Shown: positions 34,020-47,200 of the stretch, piece after piece
Numbering within the stretch: position 1 is the stretch's first letter
How the letters are laid out: the number at the start of each line of letters is the position of its first letter
Assembly (NCBI GenBank): GCA_036435485.1
Contig: CM071598.1
Span: 174,106,148 to 174,170,147 of the forward strand
DNA from: Saposhnikovia divaricata
Taxonomy: Eukaryota > Streptophyta > Magnoliopsida > Apiales > Apiaceae
Reading direction: 5' to 3'
DNA length: 64,000 bases
Made by a program: the position numbers and the translations under genes
Notes under the pieces: generated by a model
What the model saw: the letters and a program-made list of their open reading frames with translations, nothing else
Told to the model about the DNA's origin: nothing
Databases searched by the model: none

Positions 34020-36257
34020 CTTGATGCTTTGATTATGATCCAGACATCTCTTTCATATTCAAGAAATCAAATATACTTTTATATTCATAAAATATTCCGT
34101 CTATTTTAAGAGTAGTAAATAATAATCAAATAATATTTATTAAACCACTGATACTCAAAAAGAATATTTTTAATATAGCATTATAAACCATATAACCCTA
34201 GATAACAACTGATACCATTCCCTTTCATATCTCTTTTACCATAGAGCATATTCGCTCCATTCGTAATCATCTCTATATCCATATTTCATAAATCATATTC
34301 ATCTCTCTTTAATTTCCCAAAATCAAAGAAATATATTATTTGCAACATAGCAACAATAGCATCACATATATATTCCATGATATCATTTTTATTCCGAAGA
34401 TAAATAATTTTCAAAGTAGGGATAGAAGGATCTTGCCTCGATCTCTGTAAGTCGGAAGTATAGCTCGTGGCTCTCCCGAAGTCTCTATAACACGAAAAGG
34501 ATCATTATCAGAATATATTCCACTTAACCACCTACGCTCATATAATAACACTCTTACAATATCCCATTACTATCTCAAAAGGTCTTGAGGACTTAACCAT
34601 TCTTATTCCCGATTAAAGTTCTTAACGATTTACATTCTTTCCTTAACAACCACTCTCGACTGTAAAAATCCTCATAATTCATAAATTCCACAATTTAACA
34701 CAAGGTCAGTTGGTAAGGGTTCTTTGATCACCCTATTATAACATCCCAAAGTTTCATAATTTTTAAAAATGTCTAAGTATGGTAGTTATGGCCTCGAAGT
34801 TGGTACAACTACGTTTTCTCGGTTCTCGAACGTCTTTCACTAAAACTGACTTTTCTCCTAAACCGTACATCAGATTTTAACGTACTTTATATCAAAACTA
34901 TCTATGAACTAAGCTCTATCATCTCATGGTCACTTGGTACTCTAGACAGGGTGCTACTGTACGGAATTGGTGTCCAAAAACAGGGCAGTTTTTGTTTTAA
35001 CTAAAATCGGACATTATAACGGCTATAAACCGGACGTTTCCAAGTTTATCAAAACAACCCAAGCCACACCGGGCATACCATACATCCATAACATCAACCA
35101 ACATTCATTCTACACCTCTAAGGGCAGTGGGTACATTTAACTCCAATATCCAACAAAGTTAGTAATTGAAGAAAACAAAGTTAGTAATTCCGAGTTATTA
35201 GAACCCGACTGAAAGATCATGAAAAACGAGGCCCTTACCTAGGTTTTCTGGACGGGGCTTCTAAATGAAAGTTGTAGAGCATCTAACCAGCTTTCCAACA
35301 ATATAAAGAACACAAAATTCCATTGAGTAATGAAGGAGATATGGCCGTTTGAAAATCATCACCGAAACTGGGAACAATCCTGGACAGTTTGGTTCCTCAA
35401 CTTGGGGAGATGATTTGCCTAGGCTACACTACTTGGATTGCTATGAAATTTGGATCGAATAATTCCCATGGAGTGGAGAGATTGTGGTTCAAATTTGATG
35501 ATTTTATCATGGATAGAAATGGAGATATGATTTTTCTTCTCCTCCTTGCTCTTGCTGGGCAGGTTGTAGAGAAAGAGATAATGGAAAGTAATTGATTCCT
35601 CTTGCTTGTTTTGATCTTATCTTGATCAATTCTTGAGAATTCTAGAGTCTAGTGGAAGCTTTGGAGATATTTTGTGGTAAAACCATGCTAAAATGACTAA
35701 TTTACCCTTAAAACAAGTTAGTGGAATGTGATGTCATTCTAATGATCTCATAATCTCTTTTGCTTTGTTTTTCTAAGTATAATGCTAAAATCTTGGTAAA
35801 TGGTCATGTGGTAGGTATCCTTGCTATATTACTAATCTTGGTTGTCTTGTCCCCATACTCGTCTAATTACGATTCGTTTCGAATGTACCTCATTATCTCA
35901 GTGGTTTCGAAATCATTTAACAATCCAAATTCCTTTGGTATTTCCTTCACTTAATAATCCTTTAGTTTATACTAATTCACTAATTCCTCAATATATAATT
36001 CCTTTAATATCTCCATGCTCCTTAATATCCAATAAATAGAAGCTCGTTCGAACTCAAAATCCTCAAAATCTAAATTCAGGAATTTCTGAAATCCATCACC
36101 ATTTCGAGTCACTTATTTTTATAGTATATCACTAATATGGTTTTTGTTTGTTCATTTTCCATTTCCAATATAGAGTACCTACACACCATTTCCCTAAATT
36201 CCTCAAGATTACTATTCATTTGGGCACTGTAGCCTTTCTAAAGTTAGGGTTATTACA
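32955..36257 (-). repeat. 5' LTR of the element at 26996-36257
   Basis: 3303 bp, TGTGACATCC...TTATTACA. Nearly identical to 26996-30465 apart from longer AT runs (33460-33480, 33954-34017) and a deletion at 35154 relative to the partner, which carries a 13 bp filler (see findings). Confidence 0.92.
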
Positions 36258-36262
36258 ATCTC

Positions 36263-39200
36263 TCACAGGATATACTGACATTACTCACCATCAATACACT
36301 TCAGAAGCGGTTGATTAAATCCTCTCCTATAGAGGCTTCCCCCATAATCAACGTAACAAGCGGCCCTGTATCTCAGCCGCCTAGCTTCTCCCTTATCATC
36401 TGGAAGAATCCCCTCCTTTAGATACTTCCAAATCGGAGTCATCCAAGTGTCTGGCGCCAGCCCATCCACTTGTATTAGCTTTACCTCAGGAACACTCGGC
36501 TCCTTCTGAATTTCCAAGGGGATGACTCCCAACAAAGTAGCTTCTTTCTGATATCCCAATTTAGCCAGAGCGTCAGCCTCCAAGTTACTGTCTCTAGGCA
36601 ATTGCTTCAACTTCGCCTCTCGAAACAATCTCATTAATCGTTGGGTACAACTCATATACAATTCGGTGCGAGGACCCCGTGCTCAAAACCCCCCATTTAC
36701 CTGATATACAACTAGCATTGAATCACTCAGAACATTTATATTTTCCACCTTCATCTCAAGGTCAAGCTTCAGGCCCGCAATCAAAGCTTCGTACTCAGCA
36801 TCATTGTTCGTAGCGTGGAAAGCAAAGTGAATGGAACTTCTCGGGTGATGACCTTCAGGACTAATTAACACGAGCCTCGCCCCAGCACCTCCACTATTTA
36901 CCACCCCATCTACATATAAAGTCCACCACAATGTTGGGCTAGACTGTTCTTCCACCGGCTGTGGCACAAAGACTGGTATGAGAGCAAGGGTGTCGCCCTC
37001 ATGCTCCAAATGGAACTCCAAAATGAAATCCGCAAGAGCCTATCCCTTTATAGCACTCCTTGGTTTATATTCGACATCAAATTGGCCTAACTCAACTGCC
37101 CACTTTAGCATGCACCCAGAAGTCTCCGGTTTATGCAATATCTGTCTCAAAGGGTACGCTATCCGAACCTCAACCTTATGTGCCTGAAAATACGACCGCA
37201 ATTTCCTAGAAGCCAATACCAAAGCATATACCAATTTCTCCATGTTTGAATACCTCGTCTCTGCCTCCAACAGTCACTTGCTGACATAATAAATAGGGGA
37301 TTGGGCATCTCCTTCTTCCCGTACAAGAACTCCACTAACAGAATATTCTGAAATTGCCAAATAAAGAATAAGAGTCTCACCCTCATAGGGTTTAGATAGA
37401 AGTGGGGGAGATCCCAGATGGTCCTTTAACGCTTGAAAAGCATCCTCGCACTCTGGCATCCATTAAAACTTCTTTCCCATGCCCTTGATAAATTTGAAGA
37501 ACTCCTTGCACTTATCAGAAGACTTGGATACAAAGCGGTTCAAGGCTGCAACTCTCCCAGTCAAGCTATGCACTTCCTTCACTGTTCGTGGAGATCTCAT
37601 ACCAAGGAGAGCCTGTATTTTTGTGGGATTCACCTCTATCCCCCTATGATTCACCATGAAACCTAAAAACTTCCCGGATTCTACTAAAAAAACACACTTC
37701 TGGGGACTAAGCTTCATACGTAATTTTCTGAGGATTTGGAACATCTCCTCCAGATATTGGATGTGGTCCTCCGCCTCCTTAGACTTTACTAACATGTCAT
37801 CCACGTAAACCTCCATGGTTTTCCCGATCTGATCTTTAAACATCATATTCACTAACCTCTGATAGGTTGCCCCTGCATTGAGCAATCCAAAGGGCGTTCC
37901 GATATAACAATATAGCCCCCTATCAGAAATAAAAGAATTGTTCTCCTGATCTAGCCCATACATCGGTATTTGGTTATAACCCGAATATGCATCCATGAAG
38001 CTAAGGAGAGCATGCCCTGCAGTAGCGTCCACCAACTGATCAATCCTAGGAAGGGGAAAACTATCCTTCTTACAAACCTTGTTCAAGTCGGTATAGTCAA
38101 CACAACCCCTCCATTTCCCATTAGATTTCTTCACTAAAACCGGATTTGCAAGCCAATCTGGATAGAAGGACTCCTTAACCAAACCAACATTCAACAATCG
38201 GTCAACCTCCTTTTTCAAAGCCATAGCCCATTCACCGCTGATTACCCGTCTCTTTTGACGAATTCCTTTCCTAGAAGGATCTATGTTGAGACGATGACAC
38301 ATTACTTCCGGATCTATCCCCACCATGTCAGCATGACTCCACGCGAAAACATCCAGATTATTCTTCAAGAAGGTAACTAGCCTCACCCTTAGGTTCGATT
38401 CTAATCTCATTCCAATCTTTAGCACCTTGGATGAGTCTTTCTCGTCTACCAGAATTGACATAGTATCTTCAGCCGACTCCATCTTCTTATCGATCTCTGG
38501 AAACCGGGGATCCAAGTCAAATATGACTTCCTTTGTTCCACTGGACTCGCCTTCTTCATGTGTTGATATGACCTTGCCCTCAGCCTGCTGAGGCTCCTTA
38601 CTTGCTATTAAATCTTCCGGAAACTCGACCATGGGAATTTCCTCGTAATCCATTACAAGTTTCCCCTTTTTCGCCCTAAGACTTCTTTGTTCCTCTTCCT
38701 CGTCAGTGACATCTTCGACAATCCCTTCTTGAAACTGATTTCGATTAACTGGAGGAGGGGGTGCCTCAATCATCAACACCCTATACTGCGCATTTTTAAT
38801 TGTGATACCTTCCTCAAAAGAAATCTCGCCCTCTGATGTTTCTGCAATGTCTTTCACCAGCACATTTACAGTTTTGCCCTGAGAAGGGGGCGACTCCAAT
38901 AGAAAAATTGGAGTTCCATTCCTTGCCAATGCCTCATATTCCTTCAAGACATCGTCTTCTGGGAATTCCACCATGTATACCATGCTTGTGACTGCCTTCG
39001 GTCCGAAGGATTTCAAAGTTTCCCGGGCATTCTCTTCCTTAAAATTGAGCATCTCTGAATCAGTGGCCTCCCCCTGCTTTCCTTTTGAAGATGACTTGAT
39101 TATCTTATTGTAGCAATCCTGAGAATCATATTGACACCCCTTTACACATCCAATTCCCGCAGGAGTGGGGGACTTCATTGCCAAATGATAAATTGACGTT

Positions 39201-39664
39201 ACTATTCTCATCTCCTTCAAAACCAGTCGTCCAAGCAATGCATTATAACATGTAGTCTGGTCAACCATAAGGAACTCAAAGACCTGTGTAGTGGAATACG
39301 GATCTTCCCCTAGAGTAAGAGGTAATTTTACTGTGCCCTTGACCCGAACTGAATCTCCTGTGAAACCGTATATGTGAGTTGTTCCCTGAGTCATCTCCTT
39401 ATCAAGAAGTCCCATCTTCTTATAGGTCCCGTAGTAGAGGATGTTTACCGAACTTCCATTATCAATGAATACTCGATGAACACACCTTGAACCGATCTTG
39501 ACATTAACAACCAAGGCATCACTGTGCGGATGATGGACCCATCTTGCATTTCTTCCGAAAAAAATATCTGTGTGTCCTCCCCTTTGAAAATCTTAGGAGG
39601 TCTCTATGATAAATGATTAACATATGTTAGTGGGGGATCCTTTGCTTCCCGGGTGTACCTCTCC
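36263..39664 (-). pseudogene. Tat pol: protease, reverse transcriptase, RNase H and second RNase H-like domain
   Basis: One reading frame runs from before 39514 to 36263, interrupted only by stops (37463-37465, 37271-37273, 37040-37042, 36683-36685, 36281-36283 and one more near 36263); no frameshift was seen. Domains in order: retropepsin-like FIDNGSSVNIL near 39450 (DNG where many have DSG or DGG); an acidic linker; RT with MDAYSGYNQI and the catalytic VYVDD (37796-37807); RNase H (AISEYSVSGVL, ETRYSNMEKL), apparently degenerate; then a second RNase H-like domain with YVDGVVNSGGAG (about 36870-36920) and NNDAEYEALIAGL. RT with RNase H makes cDNA from the RNA; the second RNase H is typical of Tat elements. 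The 5' part (39515-39664) links in frame with gag at 54986 once the Tekay insertion is removed. Confidence 0.9.
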
Positions 39665-39669
39665 ATAGC

Positions 39670-42600
39670 TGTAACACCCCCAGATCCGGGGTCAGGGATC
39701 TGGTGGTTACGGTCTTACATCCATTCATAATACTTGACTTGAGTCCACAATAAATAAATCACATGCTGTGACCCCACAAATATTACCACTCACACACACA
39801 ACAGCTATAGTCCCAGAGATGAAATTGAAATAAGTCTTACATTAAAGGGTTTACGAATAAAAGTTATTACAATCCCAAAAGGATAACATCATAGGTTTCA
39901 AACTTTTGCCGTTGATTACATTAATTATACATATAGTTAAACAGGAAACAAAAGCTGTCTAACTATGCTACCTCAGCAATGGCGGCTAGCATCTCAGCGG
40001 GTAGTCCGGTGGGTCGGGTAACCTGCTTGCGCCGAGTGCGCCTGACGCGAGCCATCTGACCTAGCTGTTGTTTTGTCATAATATAAACAAAGCAAGGGTG
40101 AGCGAAAGCCCACCAACAAATATATAACTGAACGATAATTTAAAACAGTTCAAAGCTATCTTTTAAACCATATGCCATGCATTTACGGAAATGATGCCAG
40201 TACAATATGAACGATGAAGTTACAAGGTAACTGAAAGTATTTGTTTGAAGAAATATCTGCTACATCAAAGTAAGCGAGATATTCTTATTGTTATTAAGAA
40301 GAGGAACTTGCAAGAAAAGGTTGCAATTCCAGTTATGACACTTTTCCAACTCTGCCAACAGTAATCATGTTGCAGGAAATAAATAAATTTGGATGATGAA
40401 CCAATGATGGAGTATTCACCGCGCCCGCTGTTCCAATCTTGATGATCAGTCGAGATCGTACAGCTCAATTTAGATTTACTACCGGTAGAAGGAAGAACTG
40501 ACGGCTTTACTTGTATACCGCCTTGCTAGCTCTCCCCGGCCAACGGTTGGGCCAAGGGGATGGACCGGCGCTACTCGGCCTCTTACACGACTCCTAGTTC
40601 AAATAGAATTCATGATTCTGAATGTAACGTTCGTCCCCCTTTCCCCAAGTATAAGACTTGTTGATAAGACTCCACAAAGTAGTCGTATCTAGTTGGAAAG
40701 GAAAATTTACCAATATCTCCCAAGCTATTACTTGGTAACGGATATCAACTTGTTCCAGTAATCTTACCCCTCGAAAGATGAGAAGGTAAGCAACGACTTA
40801 ATAAGTCAACAGCACCCGAGTTGCGGGTGAAGGGAATACTTTATGACCGGGAAGTCGACAAGATAAATAACATTTTCCAAGTAAGGTTCCCTTATTATTA
40901 AGGAGATAGACTCAAAGAAGAATGATGTCTGAGAACCTTTCTTGATATAAGATTAATAATAATATGACTTCGAAATATTTTCTGTAATAATCGAAGAAGA
41001 TAAACCTTATCGAGATTATTCTAAGTATGGAATAAATATTCAGAGAATATTTAATGAGTTAAAATATTTAAAGAATATTTGGGAATATGAAAGAATATCT
41101 TTTAATCAGAGTATTTCTCAAAATAATCCCTGAAGAAATATCAGGGGAATATTTATTGAATAAATAAATATTTAAATGAATATTCAAAACAATATTCATT
41201 AATTATTAAGACTTGAAAAGAATATTTACGGTAATATTCATAATTAATTAGGAATTTAAATGAATATTCAAAAGTGATATTCATTTAATGAATAATATCC
41301 TAAATGAATATCAAGTAATATTCATTTAGTAATCCAAGCCTTAAGAAATATTCGAGATAATATTCGATAATTAAATCAAGCTTCAGATGAATATTAAAAT
41401 AATATTCATCAAGTATTTAATATCTTAAATGAATATTCAAAAGTAATATTTATTTAATAAAATAATATTCTAAAAGAATATCCAGTTAATATTCATTTAA
41501 TAGTCTCATCTTTAGAAGAATATTCGAAATAATAGTCGATAATCAATTCGACTCTGAATGAACATTGAGAAATATTATTCGTTGAATAGTTAAATTCAAA
41601 TAATTATTTGAAGTAAGGATCGTTAAAATAATTAGTCTCGAACGAATATTCAAATAATACTCGTCGCCCAAATAATAGAAAATATTTACTTAAATATTTC
41701 CTCCCGAGGTAATCTCGATATATCAAGAAATATTGACTCCCGGTCTATATTTGATTAATGAGAGGTATACGCCCTTCTATGAGGGTCTTACAATAACCGG
41801 CTTATAACTGATATATAACTATCTAGCTTATAAGCCAACAATAACATTCAGGGAACAAGTATATCAATTCAACTTGAAAGTAGGCATGCATGCAATGGCA
41901 TATGTATATCAGAAATCATATATATATATTTATTCAATCACAACAACAGCCTAAAAGAAGGGAATTGAAACTTGCCTGGTAGTCGAGTACGGTAAGGGGT
42001 AGTGGTAGCGGGTCCCGGTTCAGCCTGGTGATCTATAAATAGCCAAGGCATTCGGGATTAATCACTTAACATATAAAAGTTAAGTTATACTTAAATCGAA
42101 ACACGTTCTCGAGTTATCTCGTTATACCCCTTTTTGTGGATTACTTATTATCACTGATCCGACCCGACATTCGTTCGTTAACACGACATGTCACTGCACT
42201 TATACTTGGGACATACTTAAGTCATATGAGTTCTAAGGTTGATCGTTACGAACCAATATTTTACTCCGAGTTTTATCGCCCGTTTTCTAAGTGTTTTACC
42301 AAAGTTATAAAAGAGTCGTCTTTTAGGGGTTCGTTCGCGTTTAACCTTGACTCGAACATTTTTAATAAATCGAAAAATGCTCTTTTTGACATACGGTTTT
42401 CTTTCACACCTTCCTTCTTACCCCTAGTATTTATTTACCAAGATTCGCCATGACGTTACATAGCTTACGAGGGTTCAATTTCAGTTACGAACTTTCGTTT
42501 ACGGATTCGAACTACTTTTAGTAATTTGGTCATAAATCCTAAACCGTAAGTCCGTTTCATGTGATCTTTATATCAAAACAAAGCTTAGAACATTACCTAT

Positions 42601-44218
42601 CCTATCATGGCAGATAAGGTCTCTGGACAGTAGGGGTTCGACATGGAAAATGGCATACAAAACATGGTTTTGTAAAATCGGGCATTATAACGGCTGTAAA
42701 TCGAATATCTATCAATTTCGAATCTTCCCATAAACATAGCATCCAACCCAAACAACATATACATGACTTATACACATGAACTGAGGCCAAGCAATGCCTT
42801 TCCGTTCATCTAGCTATTTACATCATTAATCCAAAATCCATACATAATCATGCTTATAACTTTAACATAACCATAACTAAGTTATAACTATCAAAAACAT
42901 GCTTAAATCTCAAACAAGGGTTAGGGTTTCAAGAGCTTTATACCTTCCTTAGATAGTGATATAGCCTTACTAAGCCTTGTATGGTCCTTAGGAGTGATTA
43001 TGCTTGCTATATCAACCATGAAAAATCAAGAAAACAAAGTTAGTTCAAGAAGAACACTATTCATGCTCCTCTTGAATGATTTATTTGAAAATGGAAATGG
43101 AGGAGTTTGAAGCTAAGATTTTGAGGAGATAAGTTTTATGAAATTTAAGACTCACCTTAATTATCTCAAGAACAAACAATGGTGGGAAGGTTGAGTTTGG
43201 ATTTGGAATTAAGGGAAATGGCCGAATGGTTCTTGTTTGCAAGGGGGGGAGAGAATTGCTTGGTTTCTTTGATTTTTTTGTGTTTTAATCTCCTTTACTC
43301 TCATCCACTTACAACATAATATCTTGTAAAAGTCACTTTAATAAAGTGGTGAGGTGTTGGATGCTCAAATGGCAAGACATGTGTTGGTTTTGTGGTGGTT
43401 AATGCTTAACTAGGTAGTTACTTGCTAAGTACTTGGTTCTTCCTCTAAGGTGCTAGTTCCTTGCTTCTAGTTTAGTTACTAGATATTTATACTAGTAGCT
43501 TGCACAAGACTCTTGCTTCCTCTGCTTGTTTCTGTGTCCGGTTATTACCCGTTTCGATTGATCGTTCGTGAGAATATTTCACGGATTTCTAATTAGGGTT
43601 TACCGGGAATCCTCTTTAATATTAATACTTTCATTCTCCATCTTTCATTCTAACTTTCCATTTTATATTCCTTTAATCCATTCGTTAAATACTTAAGGCT
43701 ATCAGTGTCCAAGGAACTCTCGGAGAAAATAAAAGTGCGGTTTTTCAGAATCCGACAGCTTTTACATACACTTATTTTCCCCCTGGATCACTAATACGAA
43801 CTCGGAAATCCGTTCCGAATACTTCTATATAGTGTCGTCTCATATTATTATATACTCCCACCAAAACACTATTCATTCTGTATTCTTTACTTGTTCTCTT
43901 AGGGTTGTATAATTGTCCGTATTCTCTTTCGATCGTTCCTTAACCTTTTTACGGAACTACTGGATTAATCGTTATCGATCTGGATGACATGAGAGTATTC
44001 TCTTGCTTGAAGTTGCCATATCTTATTCCCTTAGAAGATAGATTATTCTTACCTATGTTGTCACCCTTTAGCATTCTTCAAGACATAACATAATAAAGTC
44101 GCATTCCATTCATTCTTTCCCAAATATTAATTATTACATTGTAGCCATATCCACTATTCATTCTTACATCATTAAATACATAAAAGTTTTAATTCCACCC
44201 AAAATCTGGGTTCTTACA
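39670..44218 (-). repeat. Tekay 3' LTR (4549 bp)
   Basis: TGTAACACCCCC...TTCTTACA on the plus strand. It contains an AT-rich array of GAATATTC-type palindromes (about 40980-41700). A 105-codon plus-strand open stretch (42136-42453) is identical in both LTRs but has no sign of being a gene. Confidence 0.95.
40980..41700. repeat. GAATATTC palindrome-rich array in the Tekay LTR
   Basis: Degenerate repeats of the type AAATGAATATTCAAAASTAATATTCATTTAA occupy about 700 bp. GAATATTC occurs exactly at 41178-41185 and at least four further times, with many AATATTC half copies. The same array is at about 51747-52467 in the other LTR. GAATATTC fits the two-pentamer heat-shock-element pattern GAAnnTTC, but a regulatory role is only a guess. 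Confidence 0.6.
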
Positions 44219-44231
44219 GTCTCCCCTCCTT
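44219..44231 (-). promoter_or_regulatory. Polypurine tract of the Tekay element
   Basis: The minus strand reads AAGGAGGGGAGAC directly before the 3' LTR start TGTAAGAACC. It would prime plus-strand cDNA synthesis. Confidence 0.85.
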
Positions 44232-44251
44232 AAAAGGATTCCGTCCCGGAA

Positions 44252-47200
44252 TCAGTTTGAAAACAAGTGGGGGTACTTCTCTTGCATTGCGCTTTCAAGT
44301 TCCCAGGTGGATTCTTCTACATTGTGGTTCTGCCACAAAACTCTGACTAGCTGAATGACCTTGTTTCGGAGCACTTGTTCTTTCCGGTCTATGATTTCCA
44401 CAGGTTGCTCCACATAGGTCAGGTCTGGTTGCATCTCCACTTGCTCATACTCTACAATATGCTTTGCATCCGGATTATACTTCCTCAGCATCGAAACATG
44501 GAACACATTGTGCACCTGCTGTAGATTCGGGGGCAATGCGAGTTCATAAGCTAGTTCCCCAATCCGTCTCAAGATCTCAAATGGTCCAATGTATCTGGGA
44601 CTCAGCTTTCCTTTCTTCCCAAATCTCATTAAACCTTTCCAAGGTGACACTTTCAAGAACACTAGGTCCTCTACCTCGTATTCCTTGCCTTTCCGAGCTA
44701 AGTCGGCATATTTCTTTTGTCGATCCTGGGCTGCTACCAACCGTCCTCTGATTAGATCTACTGCATCTTTAGTTCGTTGGACCACTTCGGGCCCGAGCAT
44801 CTTTCGCTCTCCAACTTCATCCCAATACAAGGGAGATCGACATTTTCTTCCATAAAGGGCCTCATAAGGTGGCATCCCAATGCTTGAATGATAACTGTTA
44901 TTATAGGAGAACTCAACCAATGGCAAGTGATCATCCCAACTTCCTTTGAAGTCTATCGCGCAGACTCTCAACATATCCTCTAACGTTTGGATGGTCCTTT
45001 CACTTTGCCCATCTGTCTGGGGGTGGTAGGCTGTGCTCATGTTCAGCCGGGTCCCTACACATTCTTGAAAACTTCTCCAAAACCTGGAGTTAAATCTAGG
45101 ATCTCGATCGGATACTATTGCGACTGGGACTCCATGTCGCGCCACTATCTCTTTTAAGTAGATGTCCACTAGTCTATCGACCGTGTACCTTTCGTTGATC
45201 GGGAGAAAGTGAGCCGATTTCGTCAGTCGATCTACAACTACCCATATGGTGTCATGATTAGCCTTGGTCCTGGGTAAACCTACTACGAAATCCATGGCTA
45301 TATGTTCCCATTTCCATTCTGGAATCTCTAAGGGATGTAGAAGTCCGCTGGGTTTCTGGTGCTCTGCCTTCACTCGTTGGCAGGTCAAGCATCTGCTTAC
45401 CCACTCTGCTACGTCCTTTTTCATATTGGGCCACCAGTAATACTCCTTCAAATCCCTGTACATTTTAGTGCTACCGGGGTGCACTGAGTATCTTGAGTTG
45501 TGTGCCTCATTTAAAATCTCATCCTTGAGCTCCTGAACATTTGGGATCCATATCCTGTATGTGTACCTCATGATCCCTTCCTTGTCTCTTTCGCACTTAA
45601 TTTCCTCCCCGGTCATTAGCTCTTCTGTGAAGTTCTTTTCTTCCTCCATCATCCGTTCCTGGCACAGCCTAATCTTTTCTAGCAATGGAGGTTGGATTCT
45701 AATTTCCATCAACTTTTCTTGGCCCTCTCCAGGTAACTTAACCTCGATTTCCAACTTCTCAAAATCCTTCACTAGCTCTTTCTCTGAAGTTATCATCTTG
45801 AGCTTCTCTTTCCGACTAAGGGCGTCAGCCACCACATTAGCTTTGCCCGGGTGATAGCGAATTTCACAGTCGTAATCCTTGATTAACTCTAACCACCTCC
45901 TCTGGCGCATGTTAAGCTCTTTCTGAGTGAAAATGTATTTGAGGCTCTTATGGTCTGTGTAAATCTCGCATTTTTCCCCATACAGGTAGTGTCTCCAAAT
46001 CTTTAAAGCGAAGACTATGGCTGCTAGTTCTAGATCATGCGTGGGATATCTGACTTCATAATCCTTCAATTGCCTAGACGCATATGCTATTACCTTGCCG
46101 TGCTGCATAAGCACGCATCCCAGTCCTTTATGCGAAGCATCACTATAAATCACGAAATCTCCTTTTCCATCAGGTAATGCCAGCACTGGGGCTGTCACCA
46201 GCCTCTTCTTTAACTCTTGGAAACTCTTCTCGCATTTCTCAGTCCATTCAAATTTCTCGGTTTTACGGGTAAGTCGAGTTAATGGAGCTGCGAGTTTCGC
46301 AAAGTCTTGGACAAATCTCCTGTAATATCCGGTAAGTCCAATGAAACTCCTCACCTCGGTTGGAGTAGTTGGCCGTCCCCAGTTTGAAACTGCTTCTATC
46401 TTGGAGGGGTCAACCAACACTCCTTCTCTATTGATCACGTGCCCTAAGAATTGTACCTCATTTTTCCAAAACTCACACTTGGAGAACTTGGCATATAACT
46501 GCTCTTTCCTGAGTATTTCTAAGGTTATCCTTAAATGTTCAGTGTGTTCTGCCTCTGTCCTTGAGTAGATGAGAATATCATCAATGAAAACTATCACGAA
46601 TTTGTCCAAATATTCCTTGAACACTCTATTCATTAGGTCCATGAAGGCTGCTGGGGCGTTGGTCAATCCAAATGACATAACTAAGAACTCATAATGTCCA
46701 TATCTGGTGCGGAATGCAGTCTTCGGGATATCTTCAGGTTTGATCTTCAGTTGGTGATATCCTGTTCTCAAATCAATCTTAGAGAAGTATTCAGCTCCTC
46801 TTAGTTGGTCAAACAGATCGTCTATCCTAGGCAATGGATACTTATTCTTTATGGTTAGCTTGTTCAATTCTCTGTAGTCGATGCATAACCTCATACTTCC
46901 ATCCTTTTTCTTAACAAACAACACTGGTGCGCCCCAAGGCGACACACTGGGCCTTATCATGCCCTTATCCAACAATTCCTGTAATTGTTCAGCTAGCTCC
47001 TTCATTTCTATTGGGGCTAGTCGGTACGGGGCCTTCGAAACTGGCGCCGTCCCCGGGGCTAATTCGATGGCAAACTCAATTACCCTATCAGGTGGTAGTC
47101 CGGGAAGATCTTGTGGGAACACGTCCTCGAACTCATTAACTACCCGAATGTCTTGCAATCTTGGCACTTCCTTCTGAGTGTCTATAACGTAGGCTAAATA

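Larger units (their letters stand above)
26996..36257 (-). mobile_element. Non-autonomous Tekay-like LTR retrotransposon
   Basis: LTRs are 26996-30465 (3470 bp) and 32955-36257 (3303 bp), with the TSD ATCTC at 26991-26995 and 36258-36262. The tRNA-iMet PBS is at 32941-32952 and the polypurine tract (minus strand, AAGGGGGGAAGAC) at 30466-30478, so it points left. The interior (30466-32954) has no long ORF. One short stretch (about 30735-30790) matches, by DNA similarity, the part of the Tekay pol that codes for NVVADALSRK, so it is a decayed relative of a chromovirus. The left LTR begins TC instead of TG. Confidence 0.9.

Noticed and set aside
42136..42453. 105-codon ORF conserved in both Tekay LTRs (also 52903-53220)
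   Set aside because: Identity simply reflects identical young LTRs. It is opposite to transcription of the element and has no recognisable feature.
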